Shown: positions 18,037-25,606 of the stretch, piece by piece
How the letters are laid out: every line of letters begins with the position of its first letter
Position numbering within the stretch: position 1 is the stretch's first letter
Source: Phenylobacterium sp.
GTDB taxonomy: Bacteria > Pseudomonadota > Alphaproteobacteria > Caulobacterales > Caulobacteraceae
Assembly: GCF_016124325.1 (NCBI RefSeq)
Contig: NZ_WGNY01000039.1
Span: 1-52,922, forward strand
Length of the DNA stretch: 52,922 nt
Direction: 5' to 3'
Translations under genes and position numbers: made by a program
Notes under the pieces: model-generated
The model's input: the letters and a program-made list of their open reading frames with translations, nothing else
The model's database searches: none
Told to the model about the DNA's origin: nothing

Positions 18037-19524
18037 GTGGATTCGATCGTGAGCGCCAGACGGGACGAGCCCAATGCGGCGGTGACGGCGGCGCCCGAGC
18101 GGCCCTACGATGAGATGCTCGCCCCGGGCGGCAAGGTGCACAAGCACTACGCAGCGCTGGACGCGCGCCTCGCGACGCTCACCCCCGACGAACTTGCCGA
18201 ACGCCAGCGGACGCAGGAGCGCTTCTTCCTGCTGCAGGGCATCACCTTCACCGTCTACGGCGCGGAAAGTTCGACCGAGCGGATCATCCCCACCGACATC
18301 CTGCCGCGGATCATTCCCGGAGCCGAATGGGCGCGCATCGAGGCCGGCCTGACCCAGCGCCTGCAGGCGCTCAACATGTTCCTGGCCGACATCTACTCCG
18401 AACAGCAGATCCTGATGGACGGGGTCGTCCCCCGCGAGCTGGTGCTGCGCGCGCCCTCCTACCGGCGCGAGATGCAGAACCTCTACGTGCCGCACAAGGC
18501 CTACGCCAACGTCTGCGGCTCGGACCTGATCCGCCAGCCCGACGGCGGGTTCGCCGTGCTGGAGGACAATCTGCGCGTCCCCTCCGGCGTGTCCTACATG
18601 CTGGCCAACCGCGAGGCCTCCAAGCGGGTGTTCCCGGGCACCTTCCGCGCCTCGGGCGTGCGCTCGATCGACCGCTATCCCGACCTGCTGCTGACGACGC
18701 TGAAGAGCATGGCGGCCGACTGGCGGCCCAATCCGCAGGTCGCCGTCCTCACCCCCGGCGTCTACAACTCGGCCTACTACGAGCACGCCTACCTGGCGCG
18801 GCTGATGGGCGTGCCGCTGGTCGAGGGCCGCGACCTCGTCGTCCACGACAACATGGTCTACATGCGCACCACCACCGGCCTTCGGCGGATCGACGTGATC
18901 TACCGGCGCGTGGACGACGACTTCATCGACCCCCTCACCTTCCGCCGCGATTCCGCGCTGGGGGCCGCCGGGCTCTTCAACGCCTATCGCGCCGGCAATG
19001 TGATGATCTGCAACGCGCCGGGCACCGGCGTCGCCGACGACAAGGCGGTCTACGCCTATGTGCCCGAGATCATCCGCTACTACCTGGGCGAGGATCCGAT
19101 CCTGCCCAACATCGAGACCTACCTCTGCCGCGAGCCGGCCCAGCTCAGCCACGTGATGGCCAACCTGGACAAGCTGGTGGTCAAGGCGGTGGGCGCCTCG
19201 GGCGGCTACGGCATGCTGGTGGGACCCCATTCCACCAAGGCCCAGCAGGCGGCCTTCGCCGATGCCCTCGCGGCCAATCCCGACAACTACATCGCCCAGC
19301 CGACGATCCAGCTTTCGACCGCGCCCTGCCTTATCGACCACGCGGTGGAGCCGCGGCACGTGGACCTGCGCCCGTTCGTGCTGTCGGGCGAGAAGATCGT
19401 CGTGACGCCCGGCGCGCTCACCCGCGTGGCCTTGCGCAAGGGCTCCCTGGTGGTGAACTCCAGCCAGGGCGGCGGGTCGAAGGACACCTGGGTGCTGTCG
19501 GAATCCAAGGGTGACCGGAAATGA
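18037..19524 (+). CDS. Circularly permuted ATP-grasp protein (predicted amidoligase)
   Basis: A 495-residue protein of the circularly permuted type-2 ATP-grasp family. Segments such as SDLIRQPDGGFAVLEDN, RVPSGVSYML and VVKAVGASGGYGMLVGPH match the nucleotide- and metal-binding parts of that fold. Family members are predicted to form amide bonds between amino acids or peptides using ATP; no substrate is known. It is the first gene of a three-gene operon with an alpha-E protein and a transglutaminase-like protein. Comparative genomics has linked this trio with the Anbu proteasome-like peptidase, which is not encoded next to it here. The start is a GTG at 18037 with an AAGGG-type site close by. 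The stop TGA overlaps an ATG that opens a 13-codon frame. Confidence 0.88.
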   Translation: MDSIVSARRDEPNAAVTAAPERPYDEMLAPGGKVHKHYAALDARLATLTPDELAERQRTQERFFLLQGITFTVYGAESSTERIIPTDILPRIIPGAEWARIEAGLTQRLQALNMFLADIYSEQQILMDGVVPRELVLRAPSYRREMQNLYVPHKAYANVCGSDLIRQPDGGFAVLEDNLRVPSGVSYMLANREASKRVFPGTFRASGVRSIDRYPDLLLTTLKSMAADWRPNPQVAVLTPGVYNSAYYEHAYLARLMGVPLVEGRDLVVHDNMVYMRTTTGLRRIDVIYRRVDDDFIDPLTFRRDSALGAAGLFNAYRAGNVMICNAPGTGVADDKAVYAYVPEIIRYYLGEDPILPNIETYLCREPAQLSHVMANLDKLVVKAVGASGGYGMLVGPHSTKAQQAAFADALAANPDNYIAQPTIQLSTAPCLIDHAVEPRHVDLRPFVLSGEKIVVTPGALTRVALRKGSLVVNSSQGGGSKDTWVLSESKGDRK

Positions 19525-19562
19525 TGCTCGCCAAGATGCTTGAAGAAGGAGCGCGAGCATGA
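19521..19562 (+). other. 13-codon mini-ORF bridging the ATP-grasp and alpha-E genes
   Basis: Starting inside the ATP-grasp stop (ATGA) an open frame reads MMLAKMLEEGARA and stops at 19560-19562, overlapping the start codons of the alpha-E gene. The first 11 bases, ATGATGCTCGC, are repeated exactly at 19559-19569 at the alpha-E start. It may be a coupling peptide, or the remnant of a duplicated gene start. There is no evidence for a functional product. Confidence 0.35.
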
Positions 19563-19571
19563 TGCTCGCGC
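19551..19571 (+). promoter_or_regulatory. Perfect inverted repeat over the alpha-E start codon
   Basis: GCGCGAGCAT (19551-19560) and ATGCTCGCGC (19562-19571) are perfect reverse complements separated by one base. The two candidate start codons (19559 and 19562) lie in the centre and right arm, and the ribosome-binding site GAAGGAG lies immediately to the left. In RNA a hairpin with a reduced loop would partly hide the start; ribosomes finishing the mini-ORF would open it. The regulatory role is inferred. Confidence 0.4.
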
Positions 19572-20506
19572 GCGTGGCCGACAGCCTCTACTGGATCGGG
19601 CGTTACGTGGAGCGGGCTGAGCACATGTGCCGCCTCTCCGACGTGATGCTCAACGCCACGCTCGACCGCACGGAGGCCGCAACCCAGGTGGCCCGGGTCG
19701 CGCTGGCCGCCGTCGGCGATCCCGACCCCTCCAAGGCCCAGGATCCCTACAACGCCGCCCGTGCGCTCGCCCTCGACCGCGATGACCACGGCTCGATCTT
19801 CTCGTCGATCGCCCGCGCCCGCGAGAACGCCCGCCAGGTGCGCGACCAGATCACCACCGAGACCTGGGAGCGGCTGAACCTCATCTATCTGCGGATGAGC
19901 GACCCGAACGTGTCGCGCGCCTTCGAGGACGGCTCGCAGCTGTTCCTGCACGACATCATCGCCGACCTGCACCTGTTCAAGGGCGCGGGCGAGGCCACCA
20001 TGAGCCACGGCGAGGGCTGGAGCTTCCTCCTGCTCGGCGTCTATCTCGAGCGGGCCCAACTCATCGGCTCGCTGCTGGAGGTGGCGTTCGGCGAAGGGCG
20101 CCGGCGCAAGCCCATCGGCGACCACTTCGCCCTGACCGCCGTGCTGCGGATGGGCTGCGCGCTCGAACCCTACCTGCGGACCTACACGGCCGAGATGCAT
20201 CCTCGCTACGCCCTGCAGTTCCTCATGCTGGACGACGACTTCCCGCGCTCGATGCGCTTCTGCACCCAGCAGATCGAGACTCACCTGCGGGCCATCGTCC
20301 GCCACGCCGGCGTCGCCGGCCGGGTGGGCCCCGACCGGCTGGCGGGCCGCTTGCGGGCGCGTCTCCAGTACGCCGACATCGAGGAACTGGAGAGCCAGGG
20401 CGCGAGCGCCTTCCTGAAAACCGTGCTGTCGGAATGCGCCGACATCCACCGCAGCCTCTACGACGCCTTCGTCGCCTACCCGCTCGAAGAGCGCCTTCCG
20501 GCCTAG
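19559..20506 (+). CDS. Alpha-E domain protein (DUF403)
   Basis: A 315-residue, largely helical protein of the alpha-E family. The N-terminus VADSLYWIGRYVERAEH is the family signature, followed by repeated helices rich in Glu and Arg. Its biochemical role is unknown; it is nearly always encoded between a circularly permuted ATP-grasp ligase and a transglutaminase-like protein, as here, and is thought to belong to the same peptide-modification pathway. GAAGGAG lies 9 bases before the ATG at 19559; the ATG at 19562 is equally possible (MLARVADS is a common N-terminus). The start sits in a perfect 10-base inverted repeat, and a 13-codon frame ends on it, suggesting coupled translation. Confidence 0.88.
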   Translation: MMLARVADSLYWIGRYVERAEHMCRLSDVMLNATLDRTEAATQVARVALAAVGDPDPSKAQDPYNAARALALDRDDHGSIFSSIARARENARQVRDQITTETWERLNLIYLRMSDPNVSRAFEDGSQLFLHDIIADLHLFKGAGEATMSHGEGWSFLLLGVYLERAQLIGSLLEVAFGEGRRRKPIGDHFALTAVLRMGCALEPYLRTYTAEMHPRYALQFLMLDDDFPRSMRFCTQQIETHLRAIVRHAGVAGRVGPDRLAGRLRARLQYADIEELESQGASAFLKTVLSECADIHRSLYDAFVAYPLEERLPA

Positions 20507-20523
20507 AGAGGACCGATCCGCCC

Positions 20524-21519
20524 GTGCTGCTCGAGATCCGCCACGTCACCCAGTACCAATATGCGGTCCCCGTGCGCGAAAGCGTCATGGAGGTGTGGAT
20601 GCAGCCACAGAAGGGCGTGCGGCAGCGGCTCGTCAGCTTCGACCTCGAGATCGACCCCGCCGCGCAGCTGTTCTCCTACGCCGACAGCTTCGGCAACGCC
20701 GTCTACCACTTCGACGTGCCCCAGCCGCACGACCGGCTGATCATCACCGCCCGCGCCGCCGTCGAGAGCCAGCCGCCGCCGCCCCTGCTCGACCGCCTGG
20801 ACATGGGGGAATGGGACCGCCTGCGCTCGGAGTTCCTGCGGGGCGAGAACTTCGACTTCCTCAATCCGCACGGCTTCGCACGCGATTCGGAGGCCCTCCA
20901 CCACTACACCGCCGAGCACGAGATCGACGCCCTGCGCAGCCGCGATCCGCTCACTGCGCTGAAGACGCTGAACACCAAGATCTACGAGTCCTTCGGCTAC
21001 GAAGCCGGGGTCACCCGCGCCGACAGCCCCATCGACGACGTGCTGAAGGCCCGCAAGGGCGTCTGCCAGGACTTCGCCCACGTGATGATCGCCATCTGCC
21101 GCTCTTGGGGCATCCCCGCGCGCTATGTCTCGGGCTATCTCTTCACCGACAAGAAGCACGGCGACCGGTCCGACCCGGACGCCACCCATGCCTGGGTCGA
21201 GGTGTTCCTGCCCAGCCTGCGCTGGATCGGCTTCGACCCCACCAACAACACCGAGGCCACCGAACGGCACATCGCCTGCGCGGTCGGCCGCGACTATTCC
21301 GACGTGCCGCCGTCGCGCGGCGTCTACAAGGGCGAGGCCGAGAGCCAGCTCGCGGTCGGCGTTTCGGTGCGCAAGGCGCGCGCGGCGCTCAGCGAACCCG
21401 AATTCCTGCGCGTGTCAGGACCCTCGGCGCGGATCAGCCCGGGCGCGCGGCGCGTCCAATCCGCCGGCGCCGTCTACGAGCAGCAGCGCCTGCACCAGAT
21501 GCAGCAGCAGCAACAGTAG
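20524..21519 (+). CDS. Transglutaminase-like cysteine peptidase family protein
   Basis: A protein of about 331 residues. The N-terminal ~85 residues (LLEIRHVTQYQYAVPV) match the bacterial transglutaminase-like N-terminal domain; the core domain carries the catalytic triad region GVCQDFAHVMIAICR (Cys), DATHAWVEVFLP (His) and GFDPTNN (Asp). Such proteins may hydrolyse or form amide bonds; together with the upstream ATP-grasp and alpha-E genes it is expected to take part in peptide tagging or cleavage. The GTG at 20524 follows AGAGAGGA and keeps the domain's usual N-terminus; a longer frame overlaps the alpha-E gene. The C-terminus ends in a glutamine-rich tail (QQQRLHQMQQQQQ) that looks disordered. 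Confidence 0.9.
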   Translation: MLLEIRHVTQYQYAVPVRESVMEVWMQPQKGVRQRLVSFDLEIDPAAQLFSYADSFGNAVYHFDVPQPHDRLIITARAAVESQPPPPLLDRLDMGEWDRLRSEFLRGENFDFLNPHGFARDSEALHHYTAEHEIDALRSRDPLTALKTLNTKIYESFGYEAGVTRADSPIDDVLKARKGVCQDFAHVMIAICRSWGIPARYVSGYLFTDKKHGDRSDPDATHAWVEVFLPSLRWIGFDPTNNTEATERHIACAVGRDYSDVPPSRGVYKGEAESQLAVGVSVRKARAALSEPEFLRVSGPSARISPGARRVQSAGAVYEQQRLHQMQQQQQ

Positions 21520-21672
21520 CGAGGGCGCTGCAGCGGGAGAGCGCTCTTGCGATGGCGCTCTGACCCATCGTCCGGAATGGGGCCGAAAGCCGGCGCGCCG
21601 ACGGGCCGTCGTAGCCCGCTGCAGCGGCTCGGGTATATCGTGCTATGATCTAACAGCAAGAGAAGTCGGTTG

Positions 21673-21690
21673 TAGGATTTGATTCCTACC
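21673..21690 (+). promoter_or_regulatory. Small dyad upstream of the HWE kinase
   Basis: GTAGGA-TTTGAT-TCCTAC is a perfect inverted repeat with 6-base arms, about 35 bases before the kinase start, in the 203-base gap after the transglutaminase gene. It could be an operator or an RNA hairpin. No EcfG-type (GGAAC-N16/17-CGTT) promoter was found in the gap. Coordinates may be off by one base. Confidence 0.3.
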
Positions 21691-21722
21691 ACCATGGCGA
21701 CCGGGCGAGGGGGGCGCGGCCG

Positions 21723-22679
21723 TTGGAAGACTTGATCCGGCGACGCATCGCGGCTCAGCCGAAAGGCCTGTTCGCCCAGTCGATGATCGCCCTGCTCTGC
21801 GTGGCGGGCGGCACGCTTGCCCGATTGGTCATCGCGATCTGGGTGCCCCAGGGCATCCCCTACATCACGCACTTCCCGGCGCTCTTCATCGCCGCGGTGC
21901 TCGGCGGCCTGCCCGCGGGGATCATCTGCCTCCTCGCCGCCACGGCGTCGGGCATGCTGTTCTTCATCGAGCCGATGGCCCTGCCCCCGCCCACCAGCGC
22001 CTGGACCAGCATGGCCGCGTTCCTCGCCTCGGGCGGCGCCATCGTCTGGCTCTGTGACCTCCTGGCCAAGTCGCTGCGCGACCTCGACACGGCCAACGGG
22101 CAGGAACGCCTGCTGGTGATGGAGCTGCAGCACCGGGTGAAGAACACACTCGCCATCGTACAAGCGATCTCCGCCCAGACTCTGCGCACCGCGCCCGACC
22201 TGGCCGCCTTCCGCGCGGCCTTCACCGACCGGCTGATCGCGCTGAGCCGCGCCCACAACCTGCTGAGCGAGTCGGGCTGGGCAGAGGTCACCCTCGACGC
22301 CCTGGCCGAACGGGTGCTTGAGCCGTTCGTCGCGTCCGGCGGCGGCCGCGTCCAGGCCGGCGGCGACGACCTGCGGCTTCCCTCGGAACTGGTCGTGGAC
22401 ATCGCACTGTGCCTGCACGAACTGGGCTCCAACGCCACCAAGCACGGCGCGCTCTCGACGCCGTCGGGCAAGGTCACCGTCAACTGGCGGCGGGTTCCGA
22501 ACGGCCGCGCCGAACTCGTCTGGTTCGAGACCGGCGGGCCGACGGTGGAGCCGCCCACTCAGACCGGCTTCGGCTCCCGCATCCTCGAACGCGGCCTGAC
22601 GCGCGGCGCGCATCCGGACGTGACGACCGAATATCGACCCCAGGGCCTCTACTGGCGCGCGGAGTTCGACGCGCCCTAG
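21723..22679 (+). CDS. HWE-family sensor histidine kinase with DUF4118-like membrane domain
   Basis: A 318-residue membrane-bound kinase. About four hydrophobic segments within residues 20-115 resemble the KdpD-type DUF4118 sensor region without periplasmic domain. The dimerisation box is ELQHRVKNTLAIVQA (phosphoacceptor His). The ATPase part has HELGSNATKHGALS and the WFE triplet of the HWE class. Alphaproteobacterial kinases of this class often feed the general stress response (PhyR/EcfG) or act as orphans; no response regulator adjoins it. The start is a TTG at 21723 preceded by GAGGGG; the ATG at residue 21 is an alternative but would cut into the first membrane helix. Confidence 0.88.
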   Translation: MEDLIRRRIAAQPKGLFAQSMIALLCVAGGTLARLVIAIWVPQGIPYITHFPALFIAAVLGGLPAGIICLLAATASGMLFFIEPMALPPPTSAWTSMAAFLASGGAIVWLCDLLAKSLRDLDTANGQERLLVMELQHRVKNTLAIVQAISAQTLRTAPDLAAFRAAFTDRLIALSRAHNLLSESGWAEVTLDALAERVLEPFVASGGGRVQAGGDDLRLPSELVVDIALCLHELGSNATKHGALSTPSGKVTVNWRRVPNGRAELVWFETGGPTVEPPTQTGFGSRILERGLTRGAHPDVTTEYRPQGLYWRAEFDAP

Positions 22680-22706
22680 GATCGTGGTTCAATCAACCGC
22701 CCCACC

Positions 22707-22830
22707 GTCATCGCCCGGCTTGTCCGGGCGATCCATGAACACGGACACCGGGCGATTTGGCGGCGGCAGCGCATCATCCTGGCCTGCGCGCACGGTGTCC
22801 AGGGGTGGCCCGGGCAAGCCGGGCCATGAC
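22707..22830. repeat. Fold-back (REP-like) intergenic repeat, copy A
   Basis: A left arm at 22707-22734 beginning GTCATCGCCCGGCTTGTCC and a right arm at 22802-22830 that is its imperfect reverse complement (ending GCCGGGCCATGAC) enclose a 67-base spacer. The spacer itself holds GGACACCG/CGGTGTCC. Each arm also folds on itself (CGCCCGG...CCGGGCG). The same arm type recurs at 44873-45026. It fills most of the 191-base gap between the HWE kinase and the oxidase gene, where the two transcripts converge, so it may also act as a barrier or terminator. Confidence 0.7.
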
Positions 22831-22870
22831 AATCCGTAATATTTTCAATCTATTGATCGGATCTTCAAGC

Positions 22871-24043
22871 CTAGGCGAACGCCGCTGCGATGGTCCGCAC
22901 CGCCTCCTCGGCCTCGGCCCGGTCGGGCGCCTCGTTGGTGTCGTTGTAGCCGTAGGAGTCGTCGGCGCCGTACTTCTGCACGATCATCCCGTCGCGGCGC
23001 GAGACCGTGCCGACGCCATGGTACGAGACCCCGTAGGTCACCTCGGGCTGCGGGATCAGCCAGGCGAGCTGGCCGCGCACCGGGACGATCGACTCATCCT
23101 TCCACAGCGCCCGCGCGCCGTATCCCGGGCAGTTGATGATCACCTTCTGCGGCAGGTCGGCCAGTTCGGCCGGTGAGTGGAATTCGCGGGTCTCCCGCTT
23201 GCCGCCGGCCATCAGGAAATCGGCCATCAGCATGTGGCCGTACTCCATGATGTTGAACATCGGGATGGTGGCCTTGCGCGCGTAGCGCGGCTTGAAGGGC
23301 AGCGCGCCCGGCTCGATGCTCACCGACCGTGGGGTCAGGTCGCGGATGCGGTCGTTGAGCCGCACGAAGCCCAGCGGATCGGCCTCCGGCCCGTGCGGCG
23401 GCTCGTCGGAGAGCGCATAGCGGTCGGTCCACTCGACCGGCGCGTCGGCGAAACCCAGGTAGCGCTGGTGGATGCGGAACGAATTGCGCGCCATCTGCTC
23501 CCAGAAGGCCGGGAAGCCGGGGCCTGTCCCGCTCTCCAGCGCGATGCGCGAGTCCGGCGACCAGACCCCGGTCGCGCGCGACGAACGCACGTCGGGCATC
23601 CATTCCTTCGCGTAGACGGTCACCTTGGCGCCGGCGCGTTGGGCCAAGGTGGCCGCCGTGAGACCCAGGGCCCCGCCGCCAACCACCGCGATGTCGCGTT
23701 CGCCCCGCTCCAGCGCCGTCTTCACCGCGATCAGCCCCGAGCCCCACGAAAGCGACCAGCCGCTGCCGCCATGGCCGTAGTTGTGGACCACCAGCTTGTC
23801 GCCAACCATCTCGGTGTCCAGCCGGGGCCCGGCGGCCCGGAACGGCCGCAGGCAGACGGTGATGTCGATGATGCGGTCGATCTCGGCCTGGATCGGCGCC
23901 AGCGGGGGCGGCCGCAGGAAGCCCGGCCGCGACGGCGCGGCCTCGACCGTGGCGCAGCCGCCCACCAGCCCCATGCCGCCCAGGGCGGCCGTTCGTTGAA
24001 GGAATGCCCGGCGGTCGGCCCGCCCTACGCTCGACATCGACAT
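22871..24043 (-). CDS. Tat-exported lipoprotein, circularly permuted D-amino-acid-oxidase-like FAD enzyme
   Basis: A 390-residue FAD-dependent oxidoreductase. The N-terminus has a twin-arginine signal (DRRAFLQ) running into a lipobox-like LVGGC, so it should be exported folded and lipid-anchored. Motifs are those of D-amino acid oxidase but in permuted order. The substrate-Arg segment CLRPFRAAGPRLD and the segment VVHNYGHGGSGWSLSWG, C-terminal in canonical DAO, come first (about residues 63-100). The FAD motif VVGGGALGLTAA, normally at the N-terminus, follows near residue 122. The middle ends with the DAO-like VIINCPGYGARAL. Start: ATG 24043 or 24037. It lies 76 bases after phoU1 on the same strand. 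The exact substrate is unknown. Confidence 0.85.
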   Translation of the reverse strand: MSMSSVGRADRRAFLQRTAALGGMGLVGGCATVEAAPSRPGFLRPPPLAPIQAEIDRIIDITVCLRPFRAAGPRLDTEMVGDKLVVHNYGHGGSGWSLSWGSGLIAVKTALERGERDIAVVGGGALGLTAATLAQRAGAKVTVYAKEWMPDVRSSRATGVWSPDSRIALESGTGPGFPAFWEQMARNSFRIHQRYLGFADAPVEWTDRYALSDEPPHGPEADPLGFVRLNDRIRDLTPRSVSIEPGALPFKPRYARKATIPMFNIMEYGHMLMADFLMAGGKRETREFHSPAELADLPQKVIINCPGYGARALWKDESIVPVRGQLAWLIPQPEVTYGVSYHGVGTVSRRDGMIVQKYGADDSYGYNDTNEAPDRAEAEEAVRTIAAAFA

Positions 24044-24119
24044 GCGCTCTCCCAGCTTGCGCGCCGATGCTTTCCCGGCGGGCGCGGGCCGCGCAAGCGG
24101 CAAGGCCCGGGCGCCGCGC

Positions 24120-24788
24120 CTAAAGCTTGGGGCGGTCGGCCAGTTCGGCGCCGGTGATCTGGTAGTGCACAAGTTCGGCGATATTGGTGGCGTGGTCGCC
24201 GATGCGCTCGAGGTTCTTGGCGATGAACAGCAGGTGCGTCGAGTCGTTGACCGAGCCCGGATCGCTCGCCATCTGCCCCACGATCTCGCGCAGCACGCTG
24301 TCGTGCTGTTCGTCGATCTCGGTGTCGTTCAGCCACACCTTGTAGGCCGCCTGGGCGTCGTCGCTCCGATAGGCGTCCACCACCGCCGCGAGTCGCTCCA
24401 CGGCCAGCTGGCCCAACTCGGCGATGGGGCCGCTCTGGCTCTCGGCGGCCGGATGGTCCATGCGGCCCACACGCTTGCCGATGTTCTTGGCGAGGTCGCC
24501 GCAGCGTTCGAGCTGCATGGCGATCTTCATGGCCGCGATCGGCCGGCGCAGGTCGTCCGCCACCGGCGAATGCAGTGCGATGAAGCGGACCGCGCGCTTC
24601 TCGATCTCGGCGTCCTGCAGGTCGAGCGCGTCGTCGCCGCGCACCACCTTGGCCGCAGCGGCGAGGTCGTGGCGAAGGAATACGTCCAGCGAGGCCTTCA
24701 CCTGCGCCACCGCCAGATCGCCCATCGCCGCCAGGTCGTGGGCCAGCGCGTCGAGGTCCTCGTCGACCGCCTTGAGGGTATGGGGCAT
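24120..24788 (-). CDS. phoU: Phosphate transport system regulator PhoU (first copy)
   Basis: A 222-residue PhoU: two three-helix bundles, each with a metal-cluster motif, seen as LERCGDLAKNI (near residue 90) and LERIGDHATNIAE (near residue 195). PhoU dampens Pst uptake and keeps the sensor PhoR in its phosphatase state when phosphate is plentiful. It is the last gene of the pstSCAB-phoU operon, 8 bases after pstB, with AGGAGT upstream of the ATG. A paralogue (33452-34153) sits between phoR and phoB, so this genome has two PhoU proteins. Confidence 0.95.
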   Translation of the reverse strand: MPHTLKAVDEDLDALAHDLAAMGDLAVAQVKASLDVFLRHDLAAAAKVVRGDDALDLQDAEIEKRAVRFIALHSPVADDLRRPIAAMKIAMQLERCGDLAKNIGKRVGRMDHPAAESQSGPIAELGQLAVERLAAVVDAYRSDDAQAAYKVWLNDTEIDEQHDSVLREIVGQMASDPGSVNDSTHLLFIAKNLERIGDHATNIAELVHYQITGAELADRPKL

Positions 24789-24796
24789 GCGGACTC

Positions 24797-25606
24797 CTAG
24801 CCGAACCGGCCGGTGATGTAGTCACGCGCCCGGCTGGTGACCGGGCTGGTGAAGAGCTGCTCGGTCTCGCCGAACTCGATCAGCCGGCCCAGGTACATGA
24901 ACCCGGTATGATCCGACAGGCGCGCGGCCTGGCCCATGTTGTGGGTCACGATCACGATCGTGTAGTCGCGCTTGAGCTCGGAGATCGTCTCCTCCAGCCG
25001 CGCCGTCGAAATCGGGTCCAGCGCCGAGGCCGGCTCGTCGAGCAGCAGCACCTCGGGCCGCACGGCGATGCCACGGGCCACGCACAGGCGCTGCTGCTGA
25101 CCGCCCGAGAGGCTCAGGCCGGATTCCCGCAGCTTGTCCTTCACCTCGTCCCAGAGCGCGGCGCGGCGGAGCGATTCCTCGACGCGGTTCGTGAGGTCGG
25201 CGCGCGAAAGCTTCTCGTAGAGGCGGACCCCGTAGGCCACGTTGTCGAAGATCGACATCGGGAACGGCGTCGGCTTCTGGAACACCATGCCCACGCGCGC
25301 GCGCAAGGCCGCCACGTCGACCCGCGGCCCCAGGACGTCCTCGCCGTCCAGCAGCACCTGGCCCTTGGCGCGCTGGCCCGGATAGAGGCTGTAGATGCGG
25401 TTGAGCGTGCGCAACAGGGTGGACTTGCCGCAGCCCGACGGGCCGATCAGGGCGGTCACGGCGTTGGCGGCGAACGAGACGTTGACCCCGAACAGCGCCT
25501 GTTTCGACCCGTAGAAGAAGTCGAGATCCCGGATGGCGAGCTTCACCACCTCGGGCGGGAGGTCGAGGACCGCCGTCTCGGGCTGGGTTTCAAGCTGGGC
25601 GTTCAT
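24797..25606 (-). CDS. pstB: Phosphate ABC transporter ATP-binding protein PstB
   Basis: A 269-residue ABC ATPase: Walker A GPSGCGKST, Q-loop VFQKPTPFPMS, signature LSGGQQQRLC, Walker B LLLDEPASALDP, and H-loop VTHNMGQA. The extended linker region and the PFPMSIFDNVAYG segment are typical of PstB. It powers high-affinity phosphate uptake through PstC-PstA at the inner membrane. Its ATG overlaps the pstA stop (ATGA), indicating coupled translation. Confidence 0.97.
   Translation of the reverse strand: MNAQLETQPETAVLDLPPEVVKLAIRDLDFFYGSKQALFGVNVSFAANAVTALIGPSGCGKSTLLRTLNRIYSLYPGQRAKGQVLLDGEDVLGPRVDVAALRARVGMVFQKPTPFPMSIFDNVAYGVRLYEKLSRADLTNRVEESLRRAALWDEVKDKLRESGLSLSGGQQQRLCVARGIAVRPEVLLLDEPASALDPISTARLEETISELKRDYTIVIVTHNMGQAARLSDHTGFMYLGRLIEFGETEQLFTSPVTSRARDYITGRFG

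Noticed and set aside
22680..22870. Looked for a tRNA or small RNA in the gap between the HWE kinase and the oxidase.
   Set aside because: The symmetry is explained by the fold-back repeat; no cloverleaf, conserved tRNA bases or U-tract.
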